Assembly: GCA_015058265.1 (NCBI GenBank)
Contig: SVCR01000123.1
Span: forward strand, 1-5,712
From: Clostridiales bacterium
GTDB taxonomy: Bacteria > Bacillota_A > Clostridia > Peptostreptococcales > Anaerovoracaceae
Length of the DNA stretch: 5,712 bases
Direction of reading: 5' to 3'
The position numbers and the translations under genes are program-made. This document shows, piece after piece, positions 1-5,636 of this stretch. The notes under the pieces were generated by a model. The model saw only the letters and a program-made list of their open reading frames with translations, did no database searches and was not told the origin of the DNA. Positions within the stretch are counted from its first letter, which is position 1. Every line of letters starts with the position of its first letter.

Positions 1-1549
1 TCTCCAGCAGGGTCTCGGTTGCCTCAAGCGCGCTTCTGGCCCTGGCATGTTCATCTCTTGCCTGTTCGAAGGCCTTCTGCTTCTGCGCAAGTTCCTGCCT
101 GCGGGCAGTGCGCTCCGGGATCTTCTTCTCAAGGATCGCCGTGATCTCCTGATCCAGCTCCCTCAGGCGCTCTTCTCCCGTCCTTGCAGCCTCAAGCTGC
201 GCCGGTTTCTCCTTCAGACTGCGGACTGTCTCACTCAGGGAGCTGATCTGCTCCTGCAGCTGCCTCTCCTCGGCAAGGAGCCTCTGCTCCGCCTCCGAGG
301 CAGCGTTCTTTTCAAGGTCCAGTTTTCTGATTTCAGCTGCAAGCTCATCCCTGCGCTGATACTTTGGCTTCTCCTGCGCGATCTGAGCCGCCTCTCTTCC
401 CAGAGCATCCGCCTGCGGCTGCATCGCTTCCTTCTCCTGAAAGCTGACTGACGCATTTGAAGCCGCCTCCTGCGCCTTAAGGAGCGCACCTCTCGCAGCC
501 TCTATCTTCTGCCTGGTTTCCTCCTTCTTCCGGGCCTTCTCCTGCCAGTTCAGGAAGACCGGATTCACGATGCGGACTGCGCTTTTGCGCCGTCTCAAAA
601 GAGCCTTCTCCTCCTCGATCTGAGGCTTGAGGGCATCCAGCTTCTCCTTGTGCTGCAGCAGCTGCTCCAGCCTTCGGATGCTCTCGTTCGTGCTCTGCGC
701 CAGAGTCAGTCTCTCATCATTCTTCTTAAGCTCCTTCTCCAGAAGATCCAGCTTCTCCTGTTCCGAAGAGCGATGCTCCTCATCAGATTCGATCAGGCTC
801 CGCACGATCCCCAGAAGTTCATCCAGATTCCAGGCACTGCCGGCACCTTCCGCCCGCGCCTTCGCGGCCCGGTAGGCTTCACTTTCTTCCGTATCCTCTC
901 CGGTCAGAACACCGCCAAAATACTGCAGGATGCTGTTTTCAGCCTTCTTCGTACTCACCAGGCCGCTGTCCATCCTGTCTTTGAGCCGGTACTCAATGGC
1001 TTTATACCCGTCCGTCAGGAAGATCGTCCGGAGGATCTCTGTCCTCTTATCCGTCTTTGCATTCAGAAGATCCCAGAATTCACCCTGCGCAATCATCGCG
1101 ATCTGCTTGAACTGCCTGTCATCGATATGCAGAAGCTCCTTCACCGCATGATCGACCTTCGTAAGGCCTTCGATCGGACTGCGGCCTTCTTCATAGAGGA
1201 TCGCCTTCTCATCCTCCTTGATAACCCCGGTGCCCCTGAGTTTATTTCTCTCATAAGAGGGCTGTCTCCAGATATGATACCGCCGCCCCTGATGGGAGAA
1301 ATAAAAATCCACAAAGCTCGGAGTCGAGGCTTTGGCATACTCACTTCGAAGATTCTTCGTATCCCTGTAGCTCCCGCTGGTCTTTCCATAGAGCGCAAAG
1401 CAGATCGCGTCAAAGATCGTCGTCTTCCCGGCACCGGTGTCCCCGGAGATCAGGAACAGGCCCTTCTCTTCAAACTGCGTAAAATCGATCTCCGGCATCG
1501 TGTCCGCATACGGGCCGAAGGCACTTATGATCAGTTTAATCGGTCTCAT
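1..1549 (-). CDS. sbcC: SbcC, RAD50-like exonuclease ATPase subunit (N-terminal part, runs off window)
   Basis: This is the ATPase and coiled-coil subunit of the SbcCD (Rad50/Mre11-type) complex, which opens hairpin DNA and trims blocked double-strand ends in the cytoplasm. It starts at an ATG at 1549 and stays open to the left edge, giving about 516 residues of a protein usually near 1000. The N-terminus MRPIKLIISAFGPYADT is typical of SbcC. Walker A is GDTGAGKT at residues 36-43 (Lys42), followed by FDAICFALYG. A Q-loop (IAQGEFWDLL, Gln155) follows. From roughly residue 230 to the edge the protein is rich in Glu, Lys, Gln and Arg, as expected for the ascending Rad50 coiled coil. The zinc hook, descending coil, signature motif and Walker B would lie beyond the window. 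The start overlaps the sbcD stop by 14 nt, with GGGAG 6 nt upstream of the ATG, which suggests translational coupling. No frameshift or in-frame stop was found. Confidence 0.95.
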   Translation of the reverse strand, partial: MRPIKLIISAFGPYADTMPEIDFTQFEEKGLFLISGDTGAGKTTIFDAICFALYGKTSGSYRDTKNLRSEYAKASTPSFVDFYFSHQGRRYHIWRQPSYERNKLRGTGVIKEDEKAILYEEGRSPIEGLTKVDHAVKELLHIDDRQFKQIAMIAQGEFWDLLNAKTDKRTEILRTIFLTDGYKAIEYRLKDRMDSGLVSTKKAENSILQYFGGVLTGEDTEESEAYRAAKARAEGAGSAWNLDELLGIVRSLIESDEEHRSSEQEKLDLLEKELKKNDERLTLAQSTNESIRRLEQLLQHKEKLDALKPQIEEEKALLRRRKSAVRIVNPVFLNWQEKARKKEETRQKIEAARGALLKAQEAASNASVSFQEKEAMQPQADALGREAAQIAQEKPKYQRRDELAAEIRKLDLEKNAASEAEQRLLAEERQLQEQISSLSETVRSLKEKPAQLEAARTGEERLRELDQEITAILEKKIPERTARRQELAQKQKAFEQARDEHARARSALEATETLLE

Positions 1550-2699
1550 CGATAACTCCCGCCTCCTTTGCCGCCTGCCGCATGATCTCCATCTCCTCTT
1601 CGCTGATCTCCTCTCCGTACATCTGCATGTAGAAGTCAGCGATCAGCTCTGAAAATGACCTGTGGCTTCCGATCTCAGACAGATCCACATGCTCGATCTG
1701 CCGTGTACGCGAATTGTCATAATCGATCTTCACCGTGTTGGGGTAGACCTGCTGAAAGATCTGCATCACGTCATTGATGATCTCTTCATCTGTGAGTGTA
1801 ACGTAAATGAAATCTCCGGGCGACTCGACATTCTCCGAAGAGAGCAGAGCCTTCATGGGGCCTCTGATGTGGCGAAGGTCACGCATCGGCTGAAGCGGGA
1901 CCAGGTCCACCTTCACATCCCCTTTCGCTCCCAGAGTGATGATCGGAACGGATTTCGAATTCATCGCTTCGCTGAGGGAGTACTTAAGAAGCGACCCGCT
2001 GTAGCGCACCGTTTCTCTCCCGACCCTCTGCGGCGAATGAATATGCCCCAGGGCCACATAGTCAAACGCATCAAAACAGCCCGAACCGATCTTCTCGACC
2101 AGACCCACATTCTGTACCGCCAGGCCTTCCGATCCTGCCAGCTCCGGATCCCGGTCTTCACCGCTTCCCGCGACAAACTGATGCGCAACAAGTACATTGC
2201 GCTGTGAAGTATCTATATCGGCATGGGCAAGGATCACCCGCACTGCGTCCTCATAGGACTCGATCTTCTCATCGGGATAAAAATGCCGCACCTGCGATGC
2301 TTTTACAAAAGGCAGCATCCAGATGCACACCTGGCCGAATTCATCCGCGACAGCTCTTCCATGCAGCGTTCCGTCAAACACGGCAGATATGAAGATCCCG
2401 TTCTCCTCAAACAGGCAGCTCCCGTAATTCAGACGCTCATCCGAATCATGATTGCCGCTGATCGTAAACACCTGCACCTTCCGACCGGCAAGCTCCGATA
2501 AAAACCGGTCCAGAAGTCTTGTCGCAGCTTCGCTGGGGACGGTCTTGTCATAAACATCACCCGCGATCAGAACGGCATCCGCTTCCTGTTTTTCAACGAT
2601 CCTCAGAACCTGCTCCAGAGCGTATTCCTGGTCTTTGATCAGATCAAAATCTCCCAGGGATTTTCCAAGATGCAGATCTCCCAGATGTACTAACTTCAA
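1536..2699 (-). CDS. sbcD: SbcD, MRE11-like nuclease subunit of SbcCD
   Basis: This is the metallophosphoesterase nuclease of the SbcCD complex, a Mn-dependent 3'-5' dsDNA exonuclease and hairpin endonuclease that works with SbcC. Metal-binding motifs are visible in order: D8-L-H10, G47-D48-V-Y-D51, G82-N83-H84-D85, H173 (VAHQF) and G218-H219-I-H221. After these comes a C-terminal capping region typical of bacterial SbcD; total length is 387 residues, normal for the family. I chose a TTG start at 2699. It lies 9 nt downstream of a strong AGGAGG (2709-2714) and gives MKLVHLGDLHLGK, the usual SbcD N-terminus. The ATG at 2708 abuts the AGGAGG with no spacer, which is poor for initiation; using it adds only three residues (390 aa). 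The gene is first in the sbcD-sbcC operon and its TAA stop lies inside sbcC. It is likely a core chromosomal gene flanking the accessory segment. Confidence 0.96.
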   Translation of the reverse strand: MKLVHLGDLHLGKSLGDFDLIKDQEYALEQVLRIVEKQEADAVLIAGDVYDKTVPSEAATRLLDRFLSELAGRKVQVFTISGNHDSDERLNYGSCLFEENGIFISAVFDGTLHGRAVADEFGQVCIWMLPFVKASQVRHFYPDEKIESYEDAVRVILAHADIDTSQRNVLVAHQFVAGSGEDRDPELAGSEGLAVQNVGLVEKIGSGCFDAFDYVALGHIHSPQRVGRETVRYSGSLLKYSLSEAMNSKSVPIITLGAKGDVKVDLVPLQPMRDLRHIRGPMKALLSSENVESPGDFIYVTLTDEEIINDVMQIFQQVYPNTVKIDYDNSRTRQIEHVDLSEIGSHRSFSELIADFYMQMYGEEISEEEMEIMRQAAKEAGVIDETD

Positions 2700-2708
2700 T
2701 TCACTCAT

Positions 2709-2714
2709 CCTCCT
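2709..2714 (-). promoter_or_regulatory. Strong Shine-Dalgarno of sbcD that decides the start codon
   Basis: AGGAGG on the minus strand directly touches the ATG at 2708 but is 9 nt from the in-frame TTG at 2699. Normal spacing is about 5-10 nt, so this site favours the TTG start. Confidence 0.75.
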
Positions 2715-2738
2715 GACAATCTCTACTTTGCTCCTCGT

Positions 2739-2757
2739 ACTGATTATCAGAATCAGT
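2739..2757. repeat. Short inverted repeat in the sbcD leader or promoter
   Basis: ACTGATT (2739-2745) and AATCAGT (2751-2757) form a perfect 7-bp dyad with a 5-nt centre. It overlaps the downstream edge of the proposed sbcD -10 box and the start of the leader, so it could be an operator or a small leader hairpin. It does not match the GAAC-N4-GTTC type of Firmicutes LexA box. Chance occurrence is possible. Confidence 0.35.
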
Positions 2758-2783
2758 GTATCGCAGCATCTCCACTTTCACAA
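2755..2783 (-). promoter_or_regulatory. Candidate sigma-A promoter of sbcDC
   Basis: On the minus strand a -35-like TTGTGA (2778-2783) is followed by a 17-nt spacer and a -10-like TACACT (2755-2760). Each hexamer matches 4 of 6 consensus bases. The predicted start near 2748 gives a leader of roughly 50 nt before the sbcD start. It lies downstream of the tRNA-type terminator, which fits independent transcription of sbcDC. Confidence 0.45.
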
Positions 2784-2806
2784 TCATTATCATGGTCCTG
2801 TATAAT
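2777..2806 (+). promoter_or_regulatory. Promoter-like sequence facing the tRNA remnant (antisense)
   Basis: On the plus strand TTCACA (2777-2782, 5 of 6 matches) is followed by an 18-nt spacer and a perfect TATAAT (2801-2806). It shares its -35 region with the divergent sbcD promoter candidate. It would transcribe rightward through the terminator hairpin and tRNA remnant, antisense to the end of the membrane glycosyltransferase gene. No credible plus-strand gene follows. The -10 is built partly from the complement of the terminator T-tract, so the match may be accidental. Confidence 0.3.
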
Positions 2807-2835
2807 AAAACCCCGCAAGCGTTATGCTTACGAGG
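2806..2835 (-). terminator. Rho-independent terminator after the tRNA remnant
   Basis: Read on the minus strand, CCTCGTAAGC (2835-2826), a 5-nt loop, and GCTTGCGGGG (2820-2811) form a 10-bp stem with two G-U wobbles, followed by TTTTA. It stands 9 nt after the tRNA discriminator base, the usual place for a tRNA gene's own terminator. As no other terminator follows the glycosyltransferase operon, it probably ends that transcript now. The T-tract direction excludes good function on the plus strand. Confidence 0.85.
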
Positions 2836-2844
2836 TAAATAAAA

Positions 2845-2874
2845 AGCTGGTGACCAGAATCGAACTGGTGACCT
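2845..2874 (-). pseudogene. 3' remnant of a tRNA gene (threonine type); putative att site
   Basis: On the minus strand this segment reads as a tRNA from the variable loop to the discriminator. It has AGGTC (2874-2870), T-stem ACCAG, T-loop TTCGATT, T-stem CTGGT, the 3' acceptor strand CACCAGC (2852-2846), then T (2845). The T-stem pairs perfectly. The acceptor strand implies a 5' partner GCTGGTG, which I recognise from Firmicutes tRNA-Thr genes; the missing anticodon keeps the identity uncertain. Upstream, where the anticodon arm, D-arm and 5' acceptor strand should be, the DNA encodes the C-terminus of the membrane glycosyltransferase and cannot fold as a tRNA. CCA is not encoded. A 3'-end tRNA fragment at a core/accessory boundary is the usual footprint of integration by a tyrosine recombinase. 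The intact tRNA would be expected at the far end of the element, beyond the right edge. Confidence 0.8.
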
Positions 2875-2876
2875 TT

Positions 2877-4397
2877 CTAACCTATTCCTATAATGTACTC
2901 AGCAGTCAACAGGCTTATAATCGGCAAGAATATGAAAGTATACCGTGCATGAGCTTCCCACATACAGAAGAAGAGAAACATACCGATCAGGCAGATCTTC
3001 ATAAAAAGTATGTATCCATCATCGTCCTTATGTTTTATAAGTAACAACACTGACATGATCAGAATAAATCCTTCGAGAACCGCCTTGTAGATAAGGGTTG
3101 TCTCGAAGAAACCCGAGTTGCTCCCCAGAAAATCTACCATTTTCGTATTGTTCAACGGCTTTCTTGTAATATAGTTCGGGGCAGCTGCTGTTCCTGTTCC
3201 ATAGATATATTTTGCCTTTTTAATAAAAATATGATTTAAAAAACCGCCAAAGCCCATTTCCGCAAGCCGTCTCTTCAGCTCGTTTGTATCTGCTTCTTTC
3301 TTTGCACTCTTGCCGGAGAATGATTTAGTATACTCGACATCGACATTATCATATTGTCCGACATTCTTTGGATTCATGGACATCATAAGAAAATGGGACG
3401 CAGGAAATTCTTTTTCCGCCCTCATTTCAGAAGATACTCCAATCTCATTCAGGAAAGAATGATTAACATGTGTGATACAGATAATTGACAATGCAGCTGC
3501 AACAGTATATACGATCAGACAGCGGAGGCGGTTACCGCAGAATTCTCTGGCGAATAAGATGGTTGCAAAAGCTGTCAGGAGGTAGATGATAACAGTTCCC
3601 TTTATCATGAAGCCAAAGGATGAAGACACCGCCGCAAAGCAAAGATAGACATACTGCCTTGCCATGTCTTTCCTTAATAGAGCTTTCACAATAAAGAACA
3701 ACGTAAATGCGGGAGGTAGAAAGCCATAAACATCCGTATAAGTAAATGCCGCATAAAGATAGAATGGCGACATCAGCAGAAGAATAATCTGGGCGAGGAG
3801 TCCCTGCTGAACAGATCGAAGAGCTGTAGTGCAGTATGAAAATACCAGAATTGCAGTCAGAATAAAGATACAGTTGAGAACTATTGAACAATCCAGGAGA
3901 AAATACACATCCTTATTTCCGGTTATCAGTACGATTAACTTAAGGATCCTGCTGAGAATTCCCAGAAACAGGGCATTGTTCCCATACATGGCAGAATAGT
4001 CAAGCTCAATCGGGGACAGCGTATTTCTACCGGCTGCTAGCTTCGCACCCGTGCTAAAGACCATTCCGTAATCCCAATTATCATTTACATCATTTTTGAC
4101 ACTAAACGCCGTAATGAGCATTACCGCCATTCCAAGGAAGGAAAGAACCGCTCCTGCAATGATACACTTTTTATACGAAAGCCTGAAAATGAGTGCTCTT
4201 ATACGTTCTCGGATAAGAAAAAACAAGGCTGTCAGTGAACATGTAATAATCAGGAAAACAACAGAATACTTTCTCTGTCCGGACCAGAATACTATGAAGC
4301 AGATCCAGCTGAATACAATAATAAACAGGCAGTCTATTATCCGCCTGAAAGCTGATGTTGTTCGATCTGAGCAATCGTTCTTTGCGTTGGGTATCAT
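2877..4397 (-). CDS. Polytopic membrane protein, predicted GT-C type glycosyltransferase (GtrC-like role)
   Basis: This is an integral membrane protein of 506 residues with roughly 11-13 hydrophobic segments (for example near residues 20-38, 46-62, 78-98, 143-159, 169-189, 268-283, 291-310, 440-454 and 465-505). A first outer loop holds N105-D-N-W-D109-Y-G, an acidic motif placed like the catalytic Asp of GT-C enzymes. A long polar region (about 311-435) contains HFLMMSMNPKN (335-345), and the C-terminus has W480-EAHARYTFIFLP. GT-C enzymes use lipid-phosphate sugars on the outer face, so its likely donor is the product of the upstream GtrB-like enzyme and its acceptor a cell-wall or surface glycan. 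Neither can be read from the sequence. I chose the ATG at 4397, 16 nt after the upstream stop and behind GGGAAAGAG. A GTG at 4463 would add 22 hydrophilic residues and overlap the upstream gene. The TAG stop lies 2 nt from the tRNA remnant. The exact family is not identified. Confidence 0.8.
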   Translation of the reverse strand: MIPNAKNDCSDRTTSAFRRIIDCLFIIVFSWICFIVFWSGQRKYSVVFLIITCSLTALFFLIRERIRALIFRLSYKKCIIAGAVLSFLGMAVMLITAFSVKNDVNDNWDYGMVFSTGAKLAAGRNTLSPIELDYSAMYGNNALFLGILSRILKLIVLITGNKDVYFLLDCSIVLNCIFILTAILVFSYCTTALRSVQQGLLAQIILLLMSPFYLYAAFTYTDVYGFLPPAFTLFFIVKALLRKDMARQYVYLCFAAVSSSFGFMIKGTVIIYLLTAFATILFAREFCGNRLRCLIVYTVAAALSIICITHVNHSFLNEIGVSSEMRAEKEFPASHFLMMSMNPKNVGQYDNVDVEYTKSFSGKSAKKEADTNELKRRLAEMGFGGFLNHIFIKKAKYIYGTGTAAAPNYITRKPLNNTKMVDFLGSNSGFFETTLIYKAVLEGFILIMSVLLLIKHKDDDGYILFMKICLIGMFLFFCMWEAHARYTFIFLPIISLLTAEYIIGIG

Positions 4398-4413
4398 ACT
4401 GTACTCTTTCCCG

Positions 4414-5421
4414 TCACCTTTCTGGTTTATCCGACAAACAGCTCTGGTCTTCAGTACGCTCACTGATTATGAACCGTGGACGTCTCTTTACTTCGAGATA
4501 TATCCTCCCTATATACTCGCCTATCACTCCGAGTGATATCATCTGAATCCCTCCTATCAAACATACAACGATCATATTGCTGGTCCATCCAGACACGGTT
4601 TTGCCCGTAACATGGCTGACCAGAGCATAGATGATGAAGCAGAATGACAGCATTGAGATAATAATACCTAAGCAGGTAATGATCCGGATTGGTTTAATGC
4701 TCAGGCTTGTGATTCCATCCCATGCAAGTGAGAACATCTTCGAAAGTGGATAGTGACTTTTTCCCGCGATCCGCTCATTTCTCCTGTAGGCAACGGAAGT
4801 ACTGTGGAAACCAATCAGTGGGAACATCCCACGAAGAAACAGATTGACTTCCCTGTAAGAGGATAATTCTTTCAATACCCGGGATGAAACAAGCCGGTAG
4901 TCTGCATGATTATAAATAACCTCAACCCCCATGAGATTCATCATCCTGTAAAAGGCCTGTGCGGTATTTCTTTTGAAAAAGGTATCAGTATCCCGACTGT
5001 ATCTGACCCCGTAGACAATTTCAGCGCCATTACAGTATTCGTCAACCATTTTGTCCATCACTTCTATGTCATCCTGACCGTCACAATCTATTGAGATTGT
5101 TATGTCACAACTATCCTTAACCTCCATGAGACCGGCGAAAAGAGCATTCTGATGTCCACGGTTTCTGCTTAACGAGATTCCGGTATAAACAGGATCCTCA
5201 GACAGAGAACAAATAATATCCCAGGTTTTGTCGCGGCTTCCATCATTGACGAACAGCACCCTGCTGTCCGACGATATTACCCCTCTCTCCCTCAGATCTA
5301 TGATCTTATTTCTGAACATAGGGGCAGTGATCGGAAGGACTTCTTCTTCGTTGTAACACGGGATTACAATTATTAGGACAGGAGCCTTAGTGGGGTTCAT
5401 ATTATGTATCATATTTGCCAT
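4414..5421 (-). CDS. GtrB-like family 2 glycosyltransferase (polyprenyl-phosphate sugar synthase)
   Basis: The enzyme probably transfers a sugar from a nucleotide donor to undecaprenyl phosphate on the cytoplasmic side of the membrane, as do GtrB, YkcC/CsbB and DPM1-like enzymes. The 335-residue length fits. The GT-A domain shows VIPCYNEEE (19-27), NDGSRDKT (59-66), SRNRGHQNALFAG (85-97) and the donor/metal motif D112-C-D114-G-Q-D117. HADYRL (172-177) and ERIAGKSHY (216-224) follow, the latter matching the conserved E-R-x-x-G-x-S-K/H-Y of this subfamily. Two C-terminal membrane helices (about 246-268 and 281-303) lead to GEYIGRIYLEVKRRP, also typical. The ATG at 5421 has GGAG 6 nt upstream (5428-5431). 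An in-frame TTG at 5433 overlaps that ribosome binding site and is rejected. The sugar cannot be predicted. The gene precedes the GT-C gene by 16 nt in a likely operon. Its first 47 nt lie in the inverted repeat. Confidence 0.92.
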   Translation of the reverse strand: MANMIHNMNPTKAPVLIIVIPCYNEEEVLPITAPMFRNKIIDLRERGVISSDSRVLFVNDGSRDKTWDIICSLSEDPVYTGISLSRNRGHQNALFAGLMEVKDSCDITISIDCDGQDDIEVMDKMVDEYCNGAEIVYGVRYSRDTDTFFKRNTAQAFYRMMNLMGVEVIYNHADYRLVSSRVLKELSSYREVNLFLRGMFPLIGFHSTSVAYRRNERIAGKSHYPLSKMFSLAWDGITSLSIKPIRIITCLGIIISMLSFCFIIYALVSHVTGKTVSGWTSNMIVVCLIGGIQMISLGVIGEYIGRIYLEVKRRPRFIISERTEDQSCLSDKPER

Positions 5422-5450
5422 GCACTTCTCCAAAAAGTGTACTTTCTTGT
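5375..5450 (-). repeat. Left arm of a perfect 76-bp inverted repeat
   Basis: I compared this segment base by base with the reverse complement of 5637-5712 and found 76 of 76 identical. The inner end is defined, because the next bases differ (C at 5451 against G). The outer end is set only by the window edge, so the repeat may be longer. The arm covers codons 1-15 of the GtrB-like gene, its ribosome binding site and the 29 bp upstream of the start codon. Confidence 0.97.
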
Positions 5451-5452
5451 CA

Positions 5453-5482
5453 TTTATATAAGCAGAATTGTCAGAGTGTGAA
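5453..5482 (-). promoter_or_regulatory. Candidate promoter of the glycosyltransferase operon, in the spacer
   Basis: On the minus strand TTCACA (5477-5482, 5 of 6 matches to TTGACA) is followed by an 18-nt spacer and TATAAA (5453-5458, 5 of 6 matches). The predicted start near 5446 gives a leader of about 25 nt with GGAG and ATG well placed. The -35 and -10 lie in the unique spacer, while the predicted start falls just inside the repeat arm. No comparably good promoter is seen facing the right arm. Confidence 0.5.
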
Positions 5483-5491
5483 GCGCGGACA

Positions 5492-5538
5492 ATTATTGAT
5501 CGACCTTAGGCGGTTCAATCACGTCAAAAATCAATAAT
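5492..5538. repeat. 9-bp inverted repeat within the spacer
   Basis: ATTATTGAT (5492-5500) and ATCAATAAT (5530-5538) are perfect inverted copies separated by 29 bp. The loop is GC-richer than the flanks. This may be a regulator-binding dyad for the operon promoter or simply low-complexity AT sequence. It includes the only GATC in the spacer (5499-5502). Confidence 0.35.
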
Positions 5539-5636
5539 AATTATATACCCTTTTCATTTATAAATCCATATCTATTACTACTCCGACAAAATGGACTGAA
5601 CATCTGAATCACCCAAATTACCAGAAAACAGCACTC

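Noticed and set aside
650..1555. Long plus-strand open frame (about 300 codons) opposite sbcC
   Set aside because: It lies wholly antisense to a clear SbcC reading frame, has no good ribosome binding site or recognisable motif, and its openness follows from the codon bias of sbcC.
1662..2207. Plus-strand open frame opposite sbcD
   Set aside because: It is antisense to conserved SbcD metal-site motifs and shows no domain of its own, so it is a coding shadow.
2845..2920. A complete functional tRNA gene at this spot
   Set aside because: No anticodon arm, D-arm or 5' acceptor strand can be formed from the sequence upstream of the T-arm on the minus strand; only the 3' part is present.
2850..3044. 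Plus-strand open frame beginning in the tRNA remnant
   Set aside because: It reads the complement of the tRNA T-arm and then the antisense of the membrane protein C-terminus. The TATAAT-type promoter upstream is tempting, but there is no ribosome binding site or protein-like composition.
4398..4463. GTG start at 4463 for the membrane glycosyltransferase
   Set aside because: It would overlap the GtrB-like gene by 50 nt and add a hydrophilic stretch. The ATG at 4397 just after the upstream stop fits normal operon spacing better, although its ribosome binding site is only moderate.
5422..5433. TTG start at 5433 for the GtrB-like gene
   Set aside because: This TTG overlaps the GGAG that serves the ATG at 5421, and has no ribosome binding site of its own.
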